Source: Noviherbaspirillum galbum (GTDB lineage: Bacteria; Pseudomonadota; Gammaproteobacteria; Burkholderiales; Burkholderiaceae_D). From it: a stretch of DNA of 64,000 bases. The stretch lies in NCBI RefSeq assembly GCF_010974945.1, contig NZ_JAAIVB010000074.1, positions 1 through 64,000 of the forward strand, written 5' to 3'. Of this stretch, positions 1-9,284 are shown one piece after another (position 1 is the first letter of the stretch; each line of letters opens with the position of its first letter). The notes beneath the pieces were generated by a model. That model was given only the letters and a program-made list of their open reading frames with translations, did not search any database and had not been told where the DNA came from. The position numbers and the translations under genes are program-made.

Positions 1-319
1 AGGATTGCACGCTCATCATGGAGCGGTAACCGGAGTCGACGCGCTCGACCTCGCGGGCGATGAGGCCGTAGCTGACGTAGTTCAGGCCGGGGCCGCCGTA
101 CTGTTCGGGGATGGTGGGGCCGAGCAGTCCGAGCTCGCCCATCTCGCGGAAGATGGAGGGGTCGGTGGTTTCGTTGCGGAAGGCTTCGAGCACGCGCGGC
201 TGCAGCTTGTCCTGGCAGTAGGCCTGGGCGGCGTCGCGCACCATGCGTTCTTCGCCGGTGAGCTGCTGGTCCAGCAGCAGCGGGTCGTCCCATTGAAAAA
301 CGGCCTTGGTCAAACTCAT
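1..319 (-). CDS. gcdH: glutaryl-CoA dehydrogenase, N-terminal part (runs off left edge)
   Basis: This is the first ~106 residues of an acyl-CoA dehydrogenase, cut by the window edge. The N-terminus ([16 protein letters not shown], then [22 protein letters not shown] and [17 protein letters not shown]) has the characteristic wording of betaproteobacterial GcdH. That enzyme oxidises and decarboxylates glutaryl-CoA to crotonyl-CoA and passes electrons to ETF. The ATG at 317-319 follows a strong GGAGGGAG ribosome site. It is 59 nt downstream of the nicB-like gene on the same strand, so it looks like the last or a late gene of the N-heterocycle operon. That suggests the ring carbon leaves as glutaryl-CoA. 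The catalytic glutamate lies outside the window. Confidence 0.9.
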   Translation of the reverse strand, partial: MSLTKAVFQWDDPLLLDQQLTGEERMVRDAAQAYCQDKLQPRVLEAFRNETTDPSIFREMGELGLLGPTIPEQYGGPGLNYVSYGLIAREVERVDSGYRSMMSVQS

Positions 320-378
320 GGCAACTCCCTCCATCGGATTGGTGATTAGTTTCAAGATTGTTTTGATTTATCGGCCCG

Positions 379-3300
379 TCAATGTCGTGGCCCATCTGGC
401 GCCCGCAGTCGGGCGACGGTCGATTCGACGTCGCTCCAGGCGGGCTTGTCCGGCGCGTAGCGCTGACGCAGATAACGCGCAATCTGCGCAATCTGCGAAT
501 CGCTCAGGTTGTGCTTGAAAGCTGGCATGAAGCCTATCTCCCGACTCGGCGTTTCCTGCACGCCGTGCAGGATGACCTGTACCAGGTTGTCAGGTGTCCC
601 GCTGTGAAGGTTGCTGTTCAGCACCAGCGGGTGATTCAGCCCCAGCAGTGACGGACCATCGCCGTCGTGATGGCAGCTGCCGCATGCCGTGGAAAACAGA
701 CGGCTGTCCGCGTTCAAACGGACCTCAGTACGATTCCTGGAAGCTGCCACCAGCTCGTCTGCCATCGTCTTGGCCTGCTGCGGCGCGATCGGTTGATTGA
801 ATGATGCAAGGTAATGCGCCATGGCCCTGATGTCCTCCTCGTGCAGCTTGGCGAGTTCCTGCACGACCGGCACCATCGGGCCGGCCGCCGCACCGTGCTG
901 CTCACTGTGGCCGTGACGCAGATAACGGAACAGCTCCGCCTCGGTCCAGGGTACCGGCGCATGGGAAAGCGAAGTCAGCGGCGGAGCCTCCCAGCCGTCG
1001 ACCAAGGCGCCCGCAAGGTAAGCCTTGCCACCTCGTTCGGCACCCATCGCGTTGCGGGGGCTGTGGCAGGCAGTACAATGGCCGAGCCCGTTGACCAGGT
1101 AGGCGCCGCGGTTCCACAGCGCCGTTCGCGAGGGATCGGGAGCGTCGACACCTTGCTTTAAATACAATGCATTCCACAGCCCCATCAGCGGACGCATATT
1201 GAACGGAAAAGCCAGCTGGGTCTCCGGCACCGCGTTGCGCACCGGCTCCTGCGACATCAGATAGGCGTACAGCGCCATCAGGTCGTCGTCGCTGATCTTG
1301 GTGAACGAGGTGTACGGAAAGGCAGGGTACAGATGTTTTCCATCGCGCGAAATGCCTTCGCGCATCGCGCGCTGGAAGGCGGTGAACGACCATTTGCCGA
1401 TGCCGGTCTCCGGATCCGGAGTCAGGTTCGTGGTAATGATTTTTCCGAATGGCGTGTCGAGCGCGCGGCCGCCGGCATTGGGCGCGCCGCCTGGCGCAGT
1501 GTGGCAGACCATGCAGTCGCCGGCTGCGGCGAGAATCCGGCCTCGCTCGATTACTTCTGCCGTATAGAGAGAGGTGCTGCTCCGTGCGACCTCTGGAATC
1601 GCCGGTTTGCCGCCGAACGCCGCTGCGCCGATACCAACCGCGCCAGCCAGCAGTGCGCCCGGAACGGTCCACCAGCGACGCCGGGTGCGCGGCGGCGCGG
1701 CCGGGTCGGGCGGCCTGGATGTTTCGGACGGCGGATTCAGCGCGGCCCGCACGACTTCCGGCGTGAAAGGCGGCTGGCGAAAGCGCACGCCGGTGGCATC
1801 GAAGATTGCGTTCGCGATCGCCGCCGTCCCGGGCACGGAGGAAGTTTCGCCGGCGCCTTGCGGCGGCTGGTCGACGCGCGGCATCATCATCACGTCGATC
1901 ACCGGCACCTCGCGGAAATTCAGGATCGGATAGCTGCCCCATTCCTTGGTTGCCACGGTATTGGTGAGCGGTTCGACCTGTACGCTTTCCTTGAGCGCGC
2001 GGCTGGTGGTTTGCACGACGTTGCCATGGACCTGGTGCTTGACGCCAGCCGGATTGATCATCAGGCCGGCATCATGTCCGACCACCACGCGCCGCACATG
2101 GACCTCGCCGGTATTGCGGTTGACTTCCACGTCGGCGACCCAGGCAGCCCAGGCAGCGCCGAAGCCGGGAAAACGGCTGTGCACGTAGCGGGCGTAGGCG
2201 AACCCCTGGCCCTTGAGGAACTCGCCGTCGGCCGGCTGCTGCCGGGGCTGGGTATGAGTAAGCCAGCCGGCACGTTCCGCGGTAGCCCGCACCAGTTCGG
2301 CGGCGCGATCATCCTTTAGATAGCGCAAGCGATATTCGACGGGGTCGACCCCGGCCGCGACGGCCAGCTCGTCGATATAGCTTTCATGGGCGAACGAATT
2401 GGGCAGGGCCGACACGCCGCGCAACCAGGAGGCTCGCAAGATCGGCGCCATGTCGTTGATCGACACACGCAGGTGTTCGTAGTCATAGGGAGGCACCGAG
2501 GTGCGGTCACCCATTTCATAGGCGATCGGGGCCGGGCTGACTTTCCCGGTCAGTAGCAGCGCAAGCGTGACGGCGCCGTTGGACGGATAGGAAGTCTGGA
2601 AGTCGTAACCGGCGGCACTGCCATCGGCATTCAGCCCACCCTTGATTTCCATGAGCTGGGCCGCGCCTTTCGGCTCCCACAGGTGCTCCTGGTCGCGCGT
2701 CAGCTGCACCCGCACCGGGTGGCCGACGGCACGCGACAGCAGCGCCGCGTCGGCCGCGACATCATCGGCGCAATTGCGACCGTAGCAGCCGGCCGCTTCC
2801 ATGCGGATTACGTCGATCGCGACATCCCGCATATCCATGAGTTTCGCCAGATCGGCGCGCAGCACATGCGGGTTCTGGGTGCCTGCCCAGACCGTCAGGC
2901 GTTCGGGATGCCACTGGGCTACGGCGCAAGATGGCCCGATCGACGCATGCAACTGATAGGGCCAGACATAGGTGCGGTCGATGCGCTGGGCGGCGTTTGC
3001 CAGCGCGGTATCGACGTCACCCTGCTCCGCTACCACGCGGCGCGTGGACGGATTGTTGCGGATCGCCGCTTCCAGGTCGCCCAGCTCGGGCAAGGCAGGC
3101 CACTCCTTCCATTGCATGGCCAACTCGCGCATCGCCTGTTCAGCGTGCTCCTCGCGCTCGGCGACAACGCCGATGAAGTCGCGGATCACGACCACCGCGA
3201 CGATGCCGGGAATATGTGCGATCGATTTCTCGTCGACCGACTCCAGGGTATTTCCGATGAAGTCGCCATGATCGGCGCCGGCATAGGGCGGCCGTATCAC

Positions 3301-3999
3301 TCGCCCATGGAGCATGCCAGGCACGCGCAGGTCATGCACGAACGTCAGTTCACCGACTGCCTTGCCCGGAATATCCACGCGCGGCACGCTTTGCCCGACC
3401 ACGCGGTAATCTTCGGGCCGCTTGCTGGCGATTGCAGGGTCAAGCAGCAATTGAACATGCATGTCCCTGACCAGCTCGCCATAAGGAATCGATTGTCCCT
3501 GCTGCCCCTGCTGTTCCTGCCGGCCACGCACGCGAGCGACGCCGGCATCGATCTCGATCTCGGCCGGCGGTACGCCAAGCCGTTGCGCCGCCTGCTCCAC
3601 CAGCCACGCGCGAGCCTGCGCGGCGGCGGTGCGCAAGGGCAGCGCGTGGATTTGTATCGAGGCGCTGGCGATTGTCGCTCCCTGGTTCGGCGCACGCGTG
3701 GTGTCGCCTAGCACCATGTTGACTTGGTCCATGCGCACATCGAGTTCTTCCGCCACGATTTGCGCCAGCGCGGTGCGGATGCCGGTACCGAGGTCAACAT
3801 GTCCGTTCAGAGCCGTGACGCTGCCATCGTCCCAGACGGCAACCAGAATCTCAACGCCCTCTTCCGGATTCGCAGGCACCGCAGCGGGCTGTCCCTTGAC
3901 AGGAGGAGGCGGCGGCGGCGGCTCGCGAACGATCAGCAGGACGCCTTTCGCTTGGTGAAAATCCTGCCGGCTGTGCGGCAGATCGGCACGGCGGCTCAT
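379..3999 (-). CDS. nicB: nicotinate dehydrogenase-type molybdopterin subunit fused to three c-type cytochrome domains (NicB-like)
   Basis: A 1206-residue protein. Residues ~40-735 form a xanthine-oxidase-family molybdopterin domain ending near the active-site GAGE motif (~717). A hydrophobic anchor follows at ~772-792 after an Arg/Trp-rich stretch. The C-terminal part has three haem c motifs: CMVCH (~828), CTACH (~974) and CGSCH (~1105). This layout matches NicB of aerobic nicotinate hydroxylases, which hydroxylate nicotinate at C6 and send electrons to the respiratory chain through the haems. The anchor would place the cytochromes in the periplasm. A run of seven prolines near residue 27 is odd. 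The ATG overlaps the stop of the [2Fe-2S] subunit by 4 nt. The substrate could be another N-heterocycle or aldehyde, since related fusions oxidise isoquinoline or aldehydes. Confidence 0.85.
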   Translation of the reverse strand: MSRRADLPHSRQDFHQAKGVLLIVREPPPPPPPVKGQPAAVPANPEEGVEILVAVWDDGSVTALNGHVDLGTGIRTALAQIVAEELDVRMDQVNMVLGDTTRAPNQGATIASASIQIHALPLRTAAAQARAWLVEQAAQRLGVPPAEIEIDAGVARVRGRQEQQGQQGQSIPYGELVRDMHVQLLLDPAIASKRPEDYRVVGQSVPRVDIPGKAVGELTFVHDLRVPGMLHGRVIRPPYAGADHGDFIGNTLESVDEKSIAHIPGIVAVVVIRDFIGVVAEREEHAEQAMRELAMQWKEWPALPELGDLEAAIRNNPSTRRVVAEQGDVDTALANAAQRIDRTYVWPYQLHASIGPSCAVAQWHPERLTVWAGTQNPHVLRADLAKLMDMRDVAIDVIRMEAAGCYGRNCADDVAADAALLSRAVGHPVRVQLTRDQEHLWEPKGAAQLMEIKGGLNADGSAAGYDFQTSYPSNGAVTLALLLTGKVSPAPIAYEMGDRTSVPPYDYEHLRVSINDMAPILRASWLRGVSALPNSFAHESYIDELAVAAGVDPVEYRLRYLKDDRAAELVRATAERAGWLTHTQPRQQPADGEFLKGQGFAYARYVHSRFPGFGAAWAAWVADVEVNRNTGEVHVRRVVVGHDAGLMINPAGVKHQVHGNVVQTTSRALKESVQVEPLTNTVATKEWGSYPILNFREVPVIDVMMMPRVDQPPQGAGETSSVPGTAAIANAIFDATGVRFRQPPFTPEVVRAALNPPSETSRPPDPAAPPRTRRRWWTVPGALLAGAVGIGAAAFGGKPAIPEVARSSTSLYTAEVIERGRILAAAGDCMVCHTAPGGAPNAGGRALDTPFGKIITTNLTPDPETGIGKWSFTAFQRAMREGISRDGKHLYPAFPYTSFTKISDDDLMALYAYLMSQEPVRNAVPETQLAFPFNMRPLMGLWNALYLKQGVDAPDPSRTALWNRGAYLVNGLGHCTACHSPRNAMGAERGGKAYLAGALVDGWEAPPLTSLSHAPVPWTEAELFRYLRHGHSEQHGAAAGPMVPVVQELAKLHEEDIRAMAHYLASFNQPIAPQQAKTMADELVAASRNRTEVRLNADSRLFSTACGSCHHDGDGPSLLGLNHPLVLNSNLHSGTPDNLVQVILHGVQETPSREIGFMPAFKHNLSDSQIAQIARYLRQRYAPDKPAWSDVESTVARLRAPDGPRH

Positions 4000-4508
4000 G
4001 TCGTTCCCTTTTCATTGGAGGCAAGCAGCTCCACCGCGCGGTGCACCGCCTGCAGGATTTCAATGTGGGTGCCGCAGCGGCAAAGGTTGTTCGCCAGCGC
4101 GTCGCGGATCTGGCGATCGTCGGGCCGTGGATTGGTCCGCAGCAGCGCCGCCGTCGTCATGATCATGCCGTTCAGGCAGTAACCGCACTGCGCGGCCTGC
4201 ATCTCGATGAAGGCTTGCTGGACCACGTGCAGCGCATCCCTCCTGCCAAGTCCTTCCAGCGTCGTGATTTGTCGTCCGGCCACGCCGCCAACCGGGATCA
4301 CGCAGGCGCGCGCGGCCTTGCCGTCCACCAGCACAGTGCAGGAACCGCATTGCCCCAGCCCGCAGCCGTATTTGGGGCCGTTGAGTTGAAGGTCGTTGCG
4401 CAAGACGAACAGCAGCGGCGCGTCGCCCGGTACCTCGAGCGTGTGCGTACGTCCGTTGACTTCCAGGGAGACGGTGGAAGGGGCACGAAGATTCATGACT
4501 GCAGCCAC
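3996..4508 (-). CDS. nicA: [2Fe-2S] subunit of molybdenum hydroxylase (NicA-like)
   Basis: A 170-residue small subunit of a xanthine-oxidase-family dehydrogenase. The plant-type [2Fe-2S] cluster ligands are C49, C54, C57 and C69 (CGLGQCGSC). The second, helical cluster uses C108, C111, C143 and C145 (CGYC, CRC). It would carry electrons from the molybdopterin centre to the haems of the partner encoded next, whose start overlaps its stop (ATGA). There is no FAD subunit gene, as in NicAB-type enzymes. The start taken here is a GTG one base after the livF stop. An ATG at 4496 is an alternative that gives 166 residues; neither has a strong ribosome site. Confidence 0.88.
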   Translation of the reverse strand: MAAVMNLRAPSTVSLEVNGRTHTLEVPGDAPLLFVLRNDLQLNGPKYGCGLGQCGSCTVLVDGKAARACVIPVGGVAGRQITTLEGLGRRDALHVVQQAFIEMQAAQCGYCLNGMIMTTAALLRTNPRPDDRQIRDALANNLCRCGTHIEILQAVHRAVELLASNEKGTT

Positions 4509-4509
4509 T

Positions 4510-5289
4510 TTACATGCTCAGGTAAGCTTGCCTGACCGCATCGTTGGCGGCTAGCTCGTCAATCGTGCCCTCGAACCGGATCTGTCCCTTTTCGAGCACA
4601 TACGCGCGGTCGGACACCAGCTCGGCAAAATGCATGTTTTGCTCGGATAGCAGGATGCTCACGCCCTCGGCCTTGAGTTCCAGGATCATGTGCGCCATCT
4701 GCTCCACGATCACCGGCGCCACCCCTTCGGACGGTTCGTCCAGCAGTACCAGATAGGGATTTCCCATCAGGGTGCGCGCCACTGTCAGCATCTGCTGTTC
4801 GCCGCCGCTCATGCGCCCGCCGAGCCGGTTTGGCATTTCCCCCAAGTTGGGAAACAGCTTGAACAGCCGCTCCGGCGTCCATATCGGCGCGGCGGTGTTG
4901 TCAGGCCAGTGGCGCTTGCCCTGGCGTCCGACGTCGAGATTTTCCAGCACCGTCAGATCGGTAAAGATGCGGCGGTCCTCCGGTACGAAGCCGAGGCCGC
5001 GGGCAGCGATTTCGTGGGGCTGCGCACCGGAGATGTCATGGCCCATGAATGAAACGTTTCCCCGCCGCTTCGCCAGCAAGCCCATGAGCGCCTTGAACGT
5101 GGTTGATTTGCCGGCGCCATTGCGCCCCATCAGCGCCACCACTTCGCCGCGCCGCACCTGCAGGTCGACGTTAAACAGGATCTGCGCCGCGCCGTACCAG
5201 GCGTTGAGCGCCTTGACGTCGAGCAGGGCTTCGCGCCCGGCATCGATCGCCGTCTGCCGCACCGCACCTTCTGCTGCGGGTCGCATCAT
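4510..5289 (-). CDS. livF: branched-chain-type ABC transporter ATP-binding protein LivF
   Basis: A 259-residue ATPase with Walker A (GRNGAGKST), signature motif (MSGGEQQ) and Walker B (LVLLDEPSEG). It is the LivF half of a HAAT-family importer. Its ATG overlaps the stop of livG by 4 nt, and nicA follows after one base, which implies translational coupling from transporter to dehydrogenase genes. The substrate is inferred from context to be the heterocycle degraded by this operon rather than an amino acid. Confidence 0.93.
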   Translation of the reverse strand: MMRPAAEGAVRQTAIDAGREALLDVKALNAWYGAAQILFNVDLQVRRGEVVALMGRNGAGKSTTFKALMGLLAKRRGNVSFMGHDISGAQPHEIAARGLGFVPEDRRIFTDLTVLENLDVGRQGKRHWPDNTAAPIWTPERLFKLFPNLGEMPNRLGGRMSGGEQQMLTVARTLMGNPYLVLLDEPSEGVAPVIVEQMAHMILELKAEGVSILLSEQNMHFAELVSDRAYVLEKGQIRFEGTIDELAANDAVRQAYLSM

Positions 5290-6065
5290 ACGGACTCCTT
5301 GGAAACCTTGGATTTTTCAAACGTCTTGCCGCTGCCGAAATACACTTCCTGGACCTTCGGATGCTCGCGGATTTCGTTCGGCTTGCCCTCGGCAATCAAG
5401 CGTCCGCGCGCCAGCACGATCATGCGGTCGGCATAGGCGAACACGACGTCCATGCTATGTTCGGTAAACAGCACGGCCATGTTGTGCTCGACCACCAGCT
5501 TCTTGGTCAAGGCCATGAGTTCGTTTCTTTCCTTCGGCGCCATGCCGGCGGTCGGCTCATCCATGAGGAGCAGCTTGGGGCGATTAGCCATGGCGATCGC
5601 CAGCTCGACGCGCTTGACGTCGCCGTAGGCCAGCACGCTGCAGGGCCGGTCGGCCTGCGCCGCCATGCCGACCTGCTCGAGCAGGGCCAGCGCCTCGTTC
5701 CGCTTATGCGCAGCCGCCCTGCGCCACATCGAGAACAGCTTGCCATCGGCCGACAGCAGCGCCATCTGCACGTTTTCGACGACGGTCAGCGAAGCAAAGG
5801 TTTCGGCGATCTGAAAGGTGCGTCCGACGCCCAGCCGCCAGATTTCGCGCGGCTTTTTCCCGACCAGCTCGGCGCCGTCGAAACGGATGGAGCCGACGTC
5901 GGCGTGCAGCTGGCCATTGACCATATTGAAGGTGGTGGATTTTCCAGCCCCGTTTGGCCCGATCAGCGCCAGCAGTTCGCCAGCGGCAAGTTCGAAGCTG
6001 ATGCCGTCAACCGCCTTGATGCCACCAAAGGACTTCCCGAGATTCGTTACGGTCATCAGACTCAT
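5286..6065 (-). CDS. livG: branched-chain-type ABC transporter ATP-binding protein LivG
   Basis: A 259-residue ATPase with Walker A (GPNGAGKST) and Walker B (LLLMDEPTAG). The signature motif is degenerate (AYGDVKRVE in place of SGGQ-type wording), as is common in LivG proteins. Overlapping ATGA junctions link it to the fused permease upstream and livF downstream. It would pair with LivF as the ATPase dimer of the importer. Confidence 0.93.
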   Translation of the reverse strand: MSLMTVTNLGKSFGGIKAVDGISFELAAGELLALIGPNGAGKSTTFNMVNGQLHADVGSIRFDGAELVGKKPREIWRLGVGRTFQIAETFASLTVVENVQMALLSADGKLFSMWRRAAAHKRNEALALLEQVGMAAQADRPCSVLAYGDVKRVELAIAMANRPKLLLMDEPTAGMAPKERNELMALTKKLVVEHNMAVLFTEHSMDVVFAYADRMIVLARGRLIAEGKPNEIREHPKVQEVYFGSGKTFEKSKVSKESV

Positions 6066-7957
6066 TGCCGGGCCTCCTTCTTTTCCTGCCAGCCGTCATA
6101 TAACTGACGCACAAAGCCAGCAATTCCCTGCGGAAACAGTAACACCAGCAACAGGATGATGCCGCCCAACATGGCGCGCCAATAGTCTGTATTGCGCGAT
6201 ACGGCATCTTGCAGCCAGCCGAAGGTCACTGCCCCGACGACCGGTCCGGTCAACGTCTGAAGCCCGCCCAGCATCACCATCACCAGGCCGTCGACGGACT
6301 TGCCGACATTCAGGGTGTCTGGAGATATGCTTCCCTTGGAAAAGGCGAACAGGCCGCCCGCGATGCCGGCGAACAGGCCGGCGATGACGAACGCTACCCA
6401 CTGCAAGCGCTTGACATCGATGCCAATCGCGTCGGCACGCAGCACCGAATCTCGGGAGGCGCGCATCGCGTATCCAAACGGCGAGAACAGTACGCGCCGC
6501 AGCAACAGGATTGCGATCCCTACCACAACCAGTGTCAAGTAGTAGTAGGCACCCGGCGCGGAAAGCCACTTTGCTGGCCAGATACCGGTCAAGCCATTGC
6601 TACCGCCGGTCACGGCATCCCATTGGTAGCACACGGCCCAGGTAATCTGGGCAAAGGCCAGCGTCAGCATCGCGAGGTAGACGCCTGATAGCCGCACGCA
6701 AAACCATCCGTACAGGAACGCGCCAGCCGCAGCGGCCAGCGGCGCCAGGACCAGCGCGGCCTCCATCGGTAAGCCGAAGGCGCGCACCGCGACCGCGGCG
6801 CCATACGCACCGAGCCCGAAATATGCCGCATGACCGAACGAATGCATGCCCGCCGGGCCCATGATGAAATGCAGACTGGCAGCAAACAGCGCGGCGATCA
6901 TTAAGTCGATGGCCAGCACGGTCACGTAGGATGAGCCGATCTTGAGCAATGGTAGCGCCACGAGGGCCGCGGCCAGCACCGCGACCGCAAGCTTGTACAT
7001 CGGTTTGGCGGAACGCAGCGGCTGCTCGGCCGGTCCGGTGTTGCGGCTGACCGCTTGTGGCTTCCCTAGCAAACCGCATGGGCGAATCACCAGCACCACG
7101 GCCATTACGATGAAATCCACCACCAGCGTCAACTTGGAGAACGAAATGGTGATGCCGAAGATGTCTACCACGCCGAGCCAGATACACACCGCCTTCAGTT
7201 CTGCGATCAGCAGGGCGGCGATGTAGGCACCTGGAATCGAACCCATGCCCCCGACTACGACCACGACGAAAGCGGAGCTGATGCTGACCAGATCCATCTC
7301 CAGGTTTGCCGGCTCGCGCGGCAACTGTAGCGCTCCGCCCAGGCCGGCAAGCATGGCGCCCAGCGCGAACACCGCGGTGAACAGCCAAGCCTGGTTGACG
7401 CCAAGCGCGCTTACCATTTCGCGGTCGTGGGTGGCGGCGCGCACGAGCGTACCCCACCGCGTGCGGGTGAGCAGCAACCAGAGCAGGCCAAGCACCACCG
7501 GCCCGACCACGATCAGGAACAGGTCGTAGGAAGGAAACTGGCGGCCGAGGACGTCGACCGCTCCCTTGAGGCCGGGTGCGCGCGGACCAAGTAACTCTTC
7601 CGGTCCCCACAACCATAACGCAGCGTCGCGGATGACGAGCACCAGCGCAAACGTTGCCAGCAGTTGAAACAGTTCTGGTGCGCGATAGATACGCCGCAAG
7701 AGGATGATTTCCACCAGCGCGCCAAGCACGCCGACTGCCACTGCGGACAGCAGCAAGGCGGGCCAGAAGCCCATGCCCCCGAAGCGCTCGGCCAGCGAAT
7801 AGGCGATATAGACGCCAACCATGAAGAACGAGCCGTGCGCAAAATTGACGATGCGCGTGACACCGAAAATCAGCGACAGGCCGGCCGCCACCATGAACAA
7901 CGAAGAGGCACTGGCCAAGCCGTTGAGCAACTGAACCGCGAAACTTGAGAAGCCCAT
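6062..7957 (-). CDS. livHM: fused LivH-LivM permease of a branched-chain-type ABC importer
   Basis: A 631-residue membrane protein made of two permeases end to end. Residues ~1-300 are LivH-like, with the ATPase-contact loop around RAATHDREMVSALGVN. Residues ~330-610 are LivM-like, with the equivalent loop MRASRDSVLRADAIGID. A short polar linker (~305-325) joins them. In most HAAT importers these are separate genes, so one polypeptide supplies the whole membrane channel here. It ends with a charged tail (WQEKKEARQ). It is followed by livG with a 4-nt overlap and preceded by the binding-protein gene, with a stem-loop between. Confidence 0.92.
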   Translation of the reverse strand: MGFSSFAVQLLNGLASASSLFMVAAGLSLIFGVTRIVNFAHGSFFMVGVYIAYSLAERFGGMGFWPALLLSAVAVGVLGALVEIILLRRIYRAPELFQLLATFALVLVIRDAALWLWGPEELLGPRAPGLKGAVDVLGRQFPSYDLFLIVVGPVVLGLLWLLLTRTRWGTLVRAATHDREMVSALGVNQAWLFTAVFALGAMLAGLGGALQLPREPANLEMDLVSISSAFVVVVVGGMGSIPGAYIAALLIAELKAVCIWLGVVDIFGITISFSKLTLVVDFIVMAVVLVIRPCGLLGKPQAVSRNTGPAEQPLRSAKPMYKLAVAVLAAALVALPLLKIGSSYVTVLAIDLMIAALFAASLHFIMGPAGMHSFGHAAYFGLGAYGAAVAVRAFGLPMEAALVLAPLAAAAGAFLYGWFCVRLSGVYLAMLTLAFAQITWAVCYQWDAVTGGSNGLTGIWPAKWLSAPGAYYYLTLVVVGIAILLLRRVLFSPFGYAMRASRDSVLRADAIGIDVKRLQWVAFVIAGLFAGIAGGLFAFSKGSISPDTLNVGKSVDGLVMVMLGGLQTLTGPVVGAVTFGWLQDAVSRNTDYWRAMLGGIILLLVLLFPQGIAGFVRQLYDGWQEKKEARQ

Positions 7958-7990
7958 GAAACGTTCTTTCAGCGGAGTGGATCGGAAACG

Positions 7991-8010
7991 CCCCGGCCCG
8001 CAGGCCGGGG
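7991..8010 (-). promoter_or_regulatory. intercistronic stem-loop between binding protein and permease genes
   Basis: A perfect 8-bp GC stem (CCCCGGCC/GGCCGGGG) with a CGCA loop lies in the 61-nt gap. On the transcribed strand only a weak U-rich tract follows. Such hairpins often protect the 3' end of binding-protein mRNA, so that it accumulates above the membrane components. Partial termination is the alternative. Confidence 0.45.
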
Positions 8011-8018
8011 AGCCGGCA

Positions 8019-9227
8019 TTATTGCGCCGGACGCAATTTCGCTACCTGCGCCGCGGACGGAAGGTATTTCGCGCCGTCCAGATAGCGATAGTCGACCATC
8101 ACGCCTTTGCCGTTTTCGACCTTGGTCCGGCCGACATAACCACCCATCGTGGACTGGTGGTCTTCGGAACGATAGACGATCGGTCCGAGCGGGGTATTGA
8201 CCTGCAAGCCCTTGAACGCATCAGCCAGCTTTTCGGAATCGGTCGAACCCGCCTTCTTGATGCCGGCCGCAAGCGACATGATCTCGCTGTAGCCGACCAC
8301 CGATCCCAAGCGTGGATAATCCTTGAATTTAGCCTGATAAGCCTTCAGGAACGCCGTGTGCTCAGGCGTCTGGATGCCGTACCACGGATATCCGGTGACA
8401 ATCCAGTTGTTTGGGCTTTCCTCCTTCAAGGGATCGATGTACTCCGGCTCGCCGGTAAGCAGGCTCACCACCTCGCGGCCCTTGAATAGGCCCCGCGTGT
8501 TCCCCTCGCGGACAAATTTCAGCAGATCGCCAGCGAACAACACGTTGAAGATGGCATCCGGCTTGGCATCGGCCAGAGCCTGCACGACGCTGCCGGCATC
8601 GACCTTGCCCAGCGGCGTGGCTTGTTCCGCCACGAATTCCACGTCGGGCTGCGCCGCTTTCATCAGCTCCTTGAACGTGGCGACTGCCGACTGGCCGTAT
8701 TCATAGTTGGGATAGACCAGCGCCCAACGCTTCTTCTTCAAAGCAACGGCTTCCGGCGCCAGCATGGCTACCTGCATGTAGGTCGACGGACGCAGGCGGA
8801 AGGTGTAGCGATTGCCATCCTGCCACACGATCTTGTCAGTCAGCGGTTCACCCGCCAGGAAGAAAAATTTACGCTGCTTGGCGAAGTCGGTCAGGGCCAG
8901 TCCGGTGTTGGAAAGAAAGCCCCCGGTCAGCACGTCGACGTGTTCGCGCGACACCAGTTCCTCGGCGACCCGCACGGAATCGCCGGGATTGCCATTGTCA
9001 TCCCGGCTGATCAGCTCCAGTTTCTTGCCGTTGACGCCGCCAGCCGCATTGATCTCGTCCAGGGCCAGCTGCATTCCCTTGCGGTACGGCTCGAGAAAGG
9101 CGGGTTGCGCCTTGTAGCTGTTCACTTCACCGATCTTGATCACATTATCGGCAGATGCCGCGATACCGATACCGGTGGCCCAGAGGACGGCGGCGCTTGC
9201 GAGGATACTGCTGGTCTTCTTCATCAT
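8019..9227 (-). CDS. LivK-type periplasmic substrate-binding protein of the ABC importer
   Basis: A 402-residue type-1 periplasmic binding protein with a Sec signal peptide (MMKKTSSILASAAVLWATG, cleavage near ASA-DN). Binding-fold landmarks include IKIGEVNSYK at the start of the mature domain, DEINAAGGVNGKKLELISRD and a C-terminal lobe ending KLRPAQ. It is encoded directly before the fused permease, so it is the dedicated ligand receptor. The ligand is unknown; nicotinate or a related pyridine is inferred from the operon. An ATG at 9224 is an alternative start. Confidence 0.9.
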   Translation of the reverse strand: MMKKTSSILASAAVLWATGIGIAASADNVIKIGEVNSYKAQPAFLEPYRKGMQLALDEINAAGGVNGKKLELISRDDNGNPGDSVRVAEELVSREHVDVLTGGFLSNTGLALTDFAKQRKFFFLAGEPLTDKIVWQDGNRYTFRLRPSTYMQVAMLAPEAVALKKKRWALVYPNYEYGQSAVATFKELMKAAQPDVEFVAEQATPLGKVDAGSVVQALADAKPDAIFNVLFAGDLLKFVREGNTRGLFKGREVVSLLTGEPEYIDPLKEESPNNWIVTGYPWYGIQTPEHTAFLKAYQAKFKDYPRLGSVVGYSEIMSLAAGIKKAGSTDSEKLADAFKGLQVNTPLGPIVYRSEDHQSTMGGYVGRTKVENGKGVMVDYRYLDGAKYLPSAAQVAKLRPAQ

Positions 9228-9284
9228 TGTCTCCTTGTTATTAGCTTGTGGTGTATGACGTTCGGGAGCGAATCGGTTCGGAAA

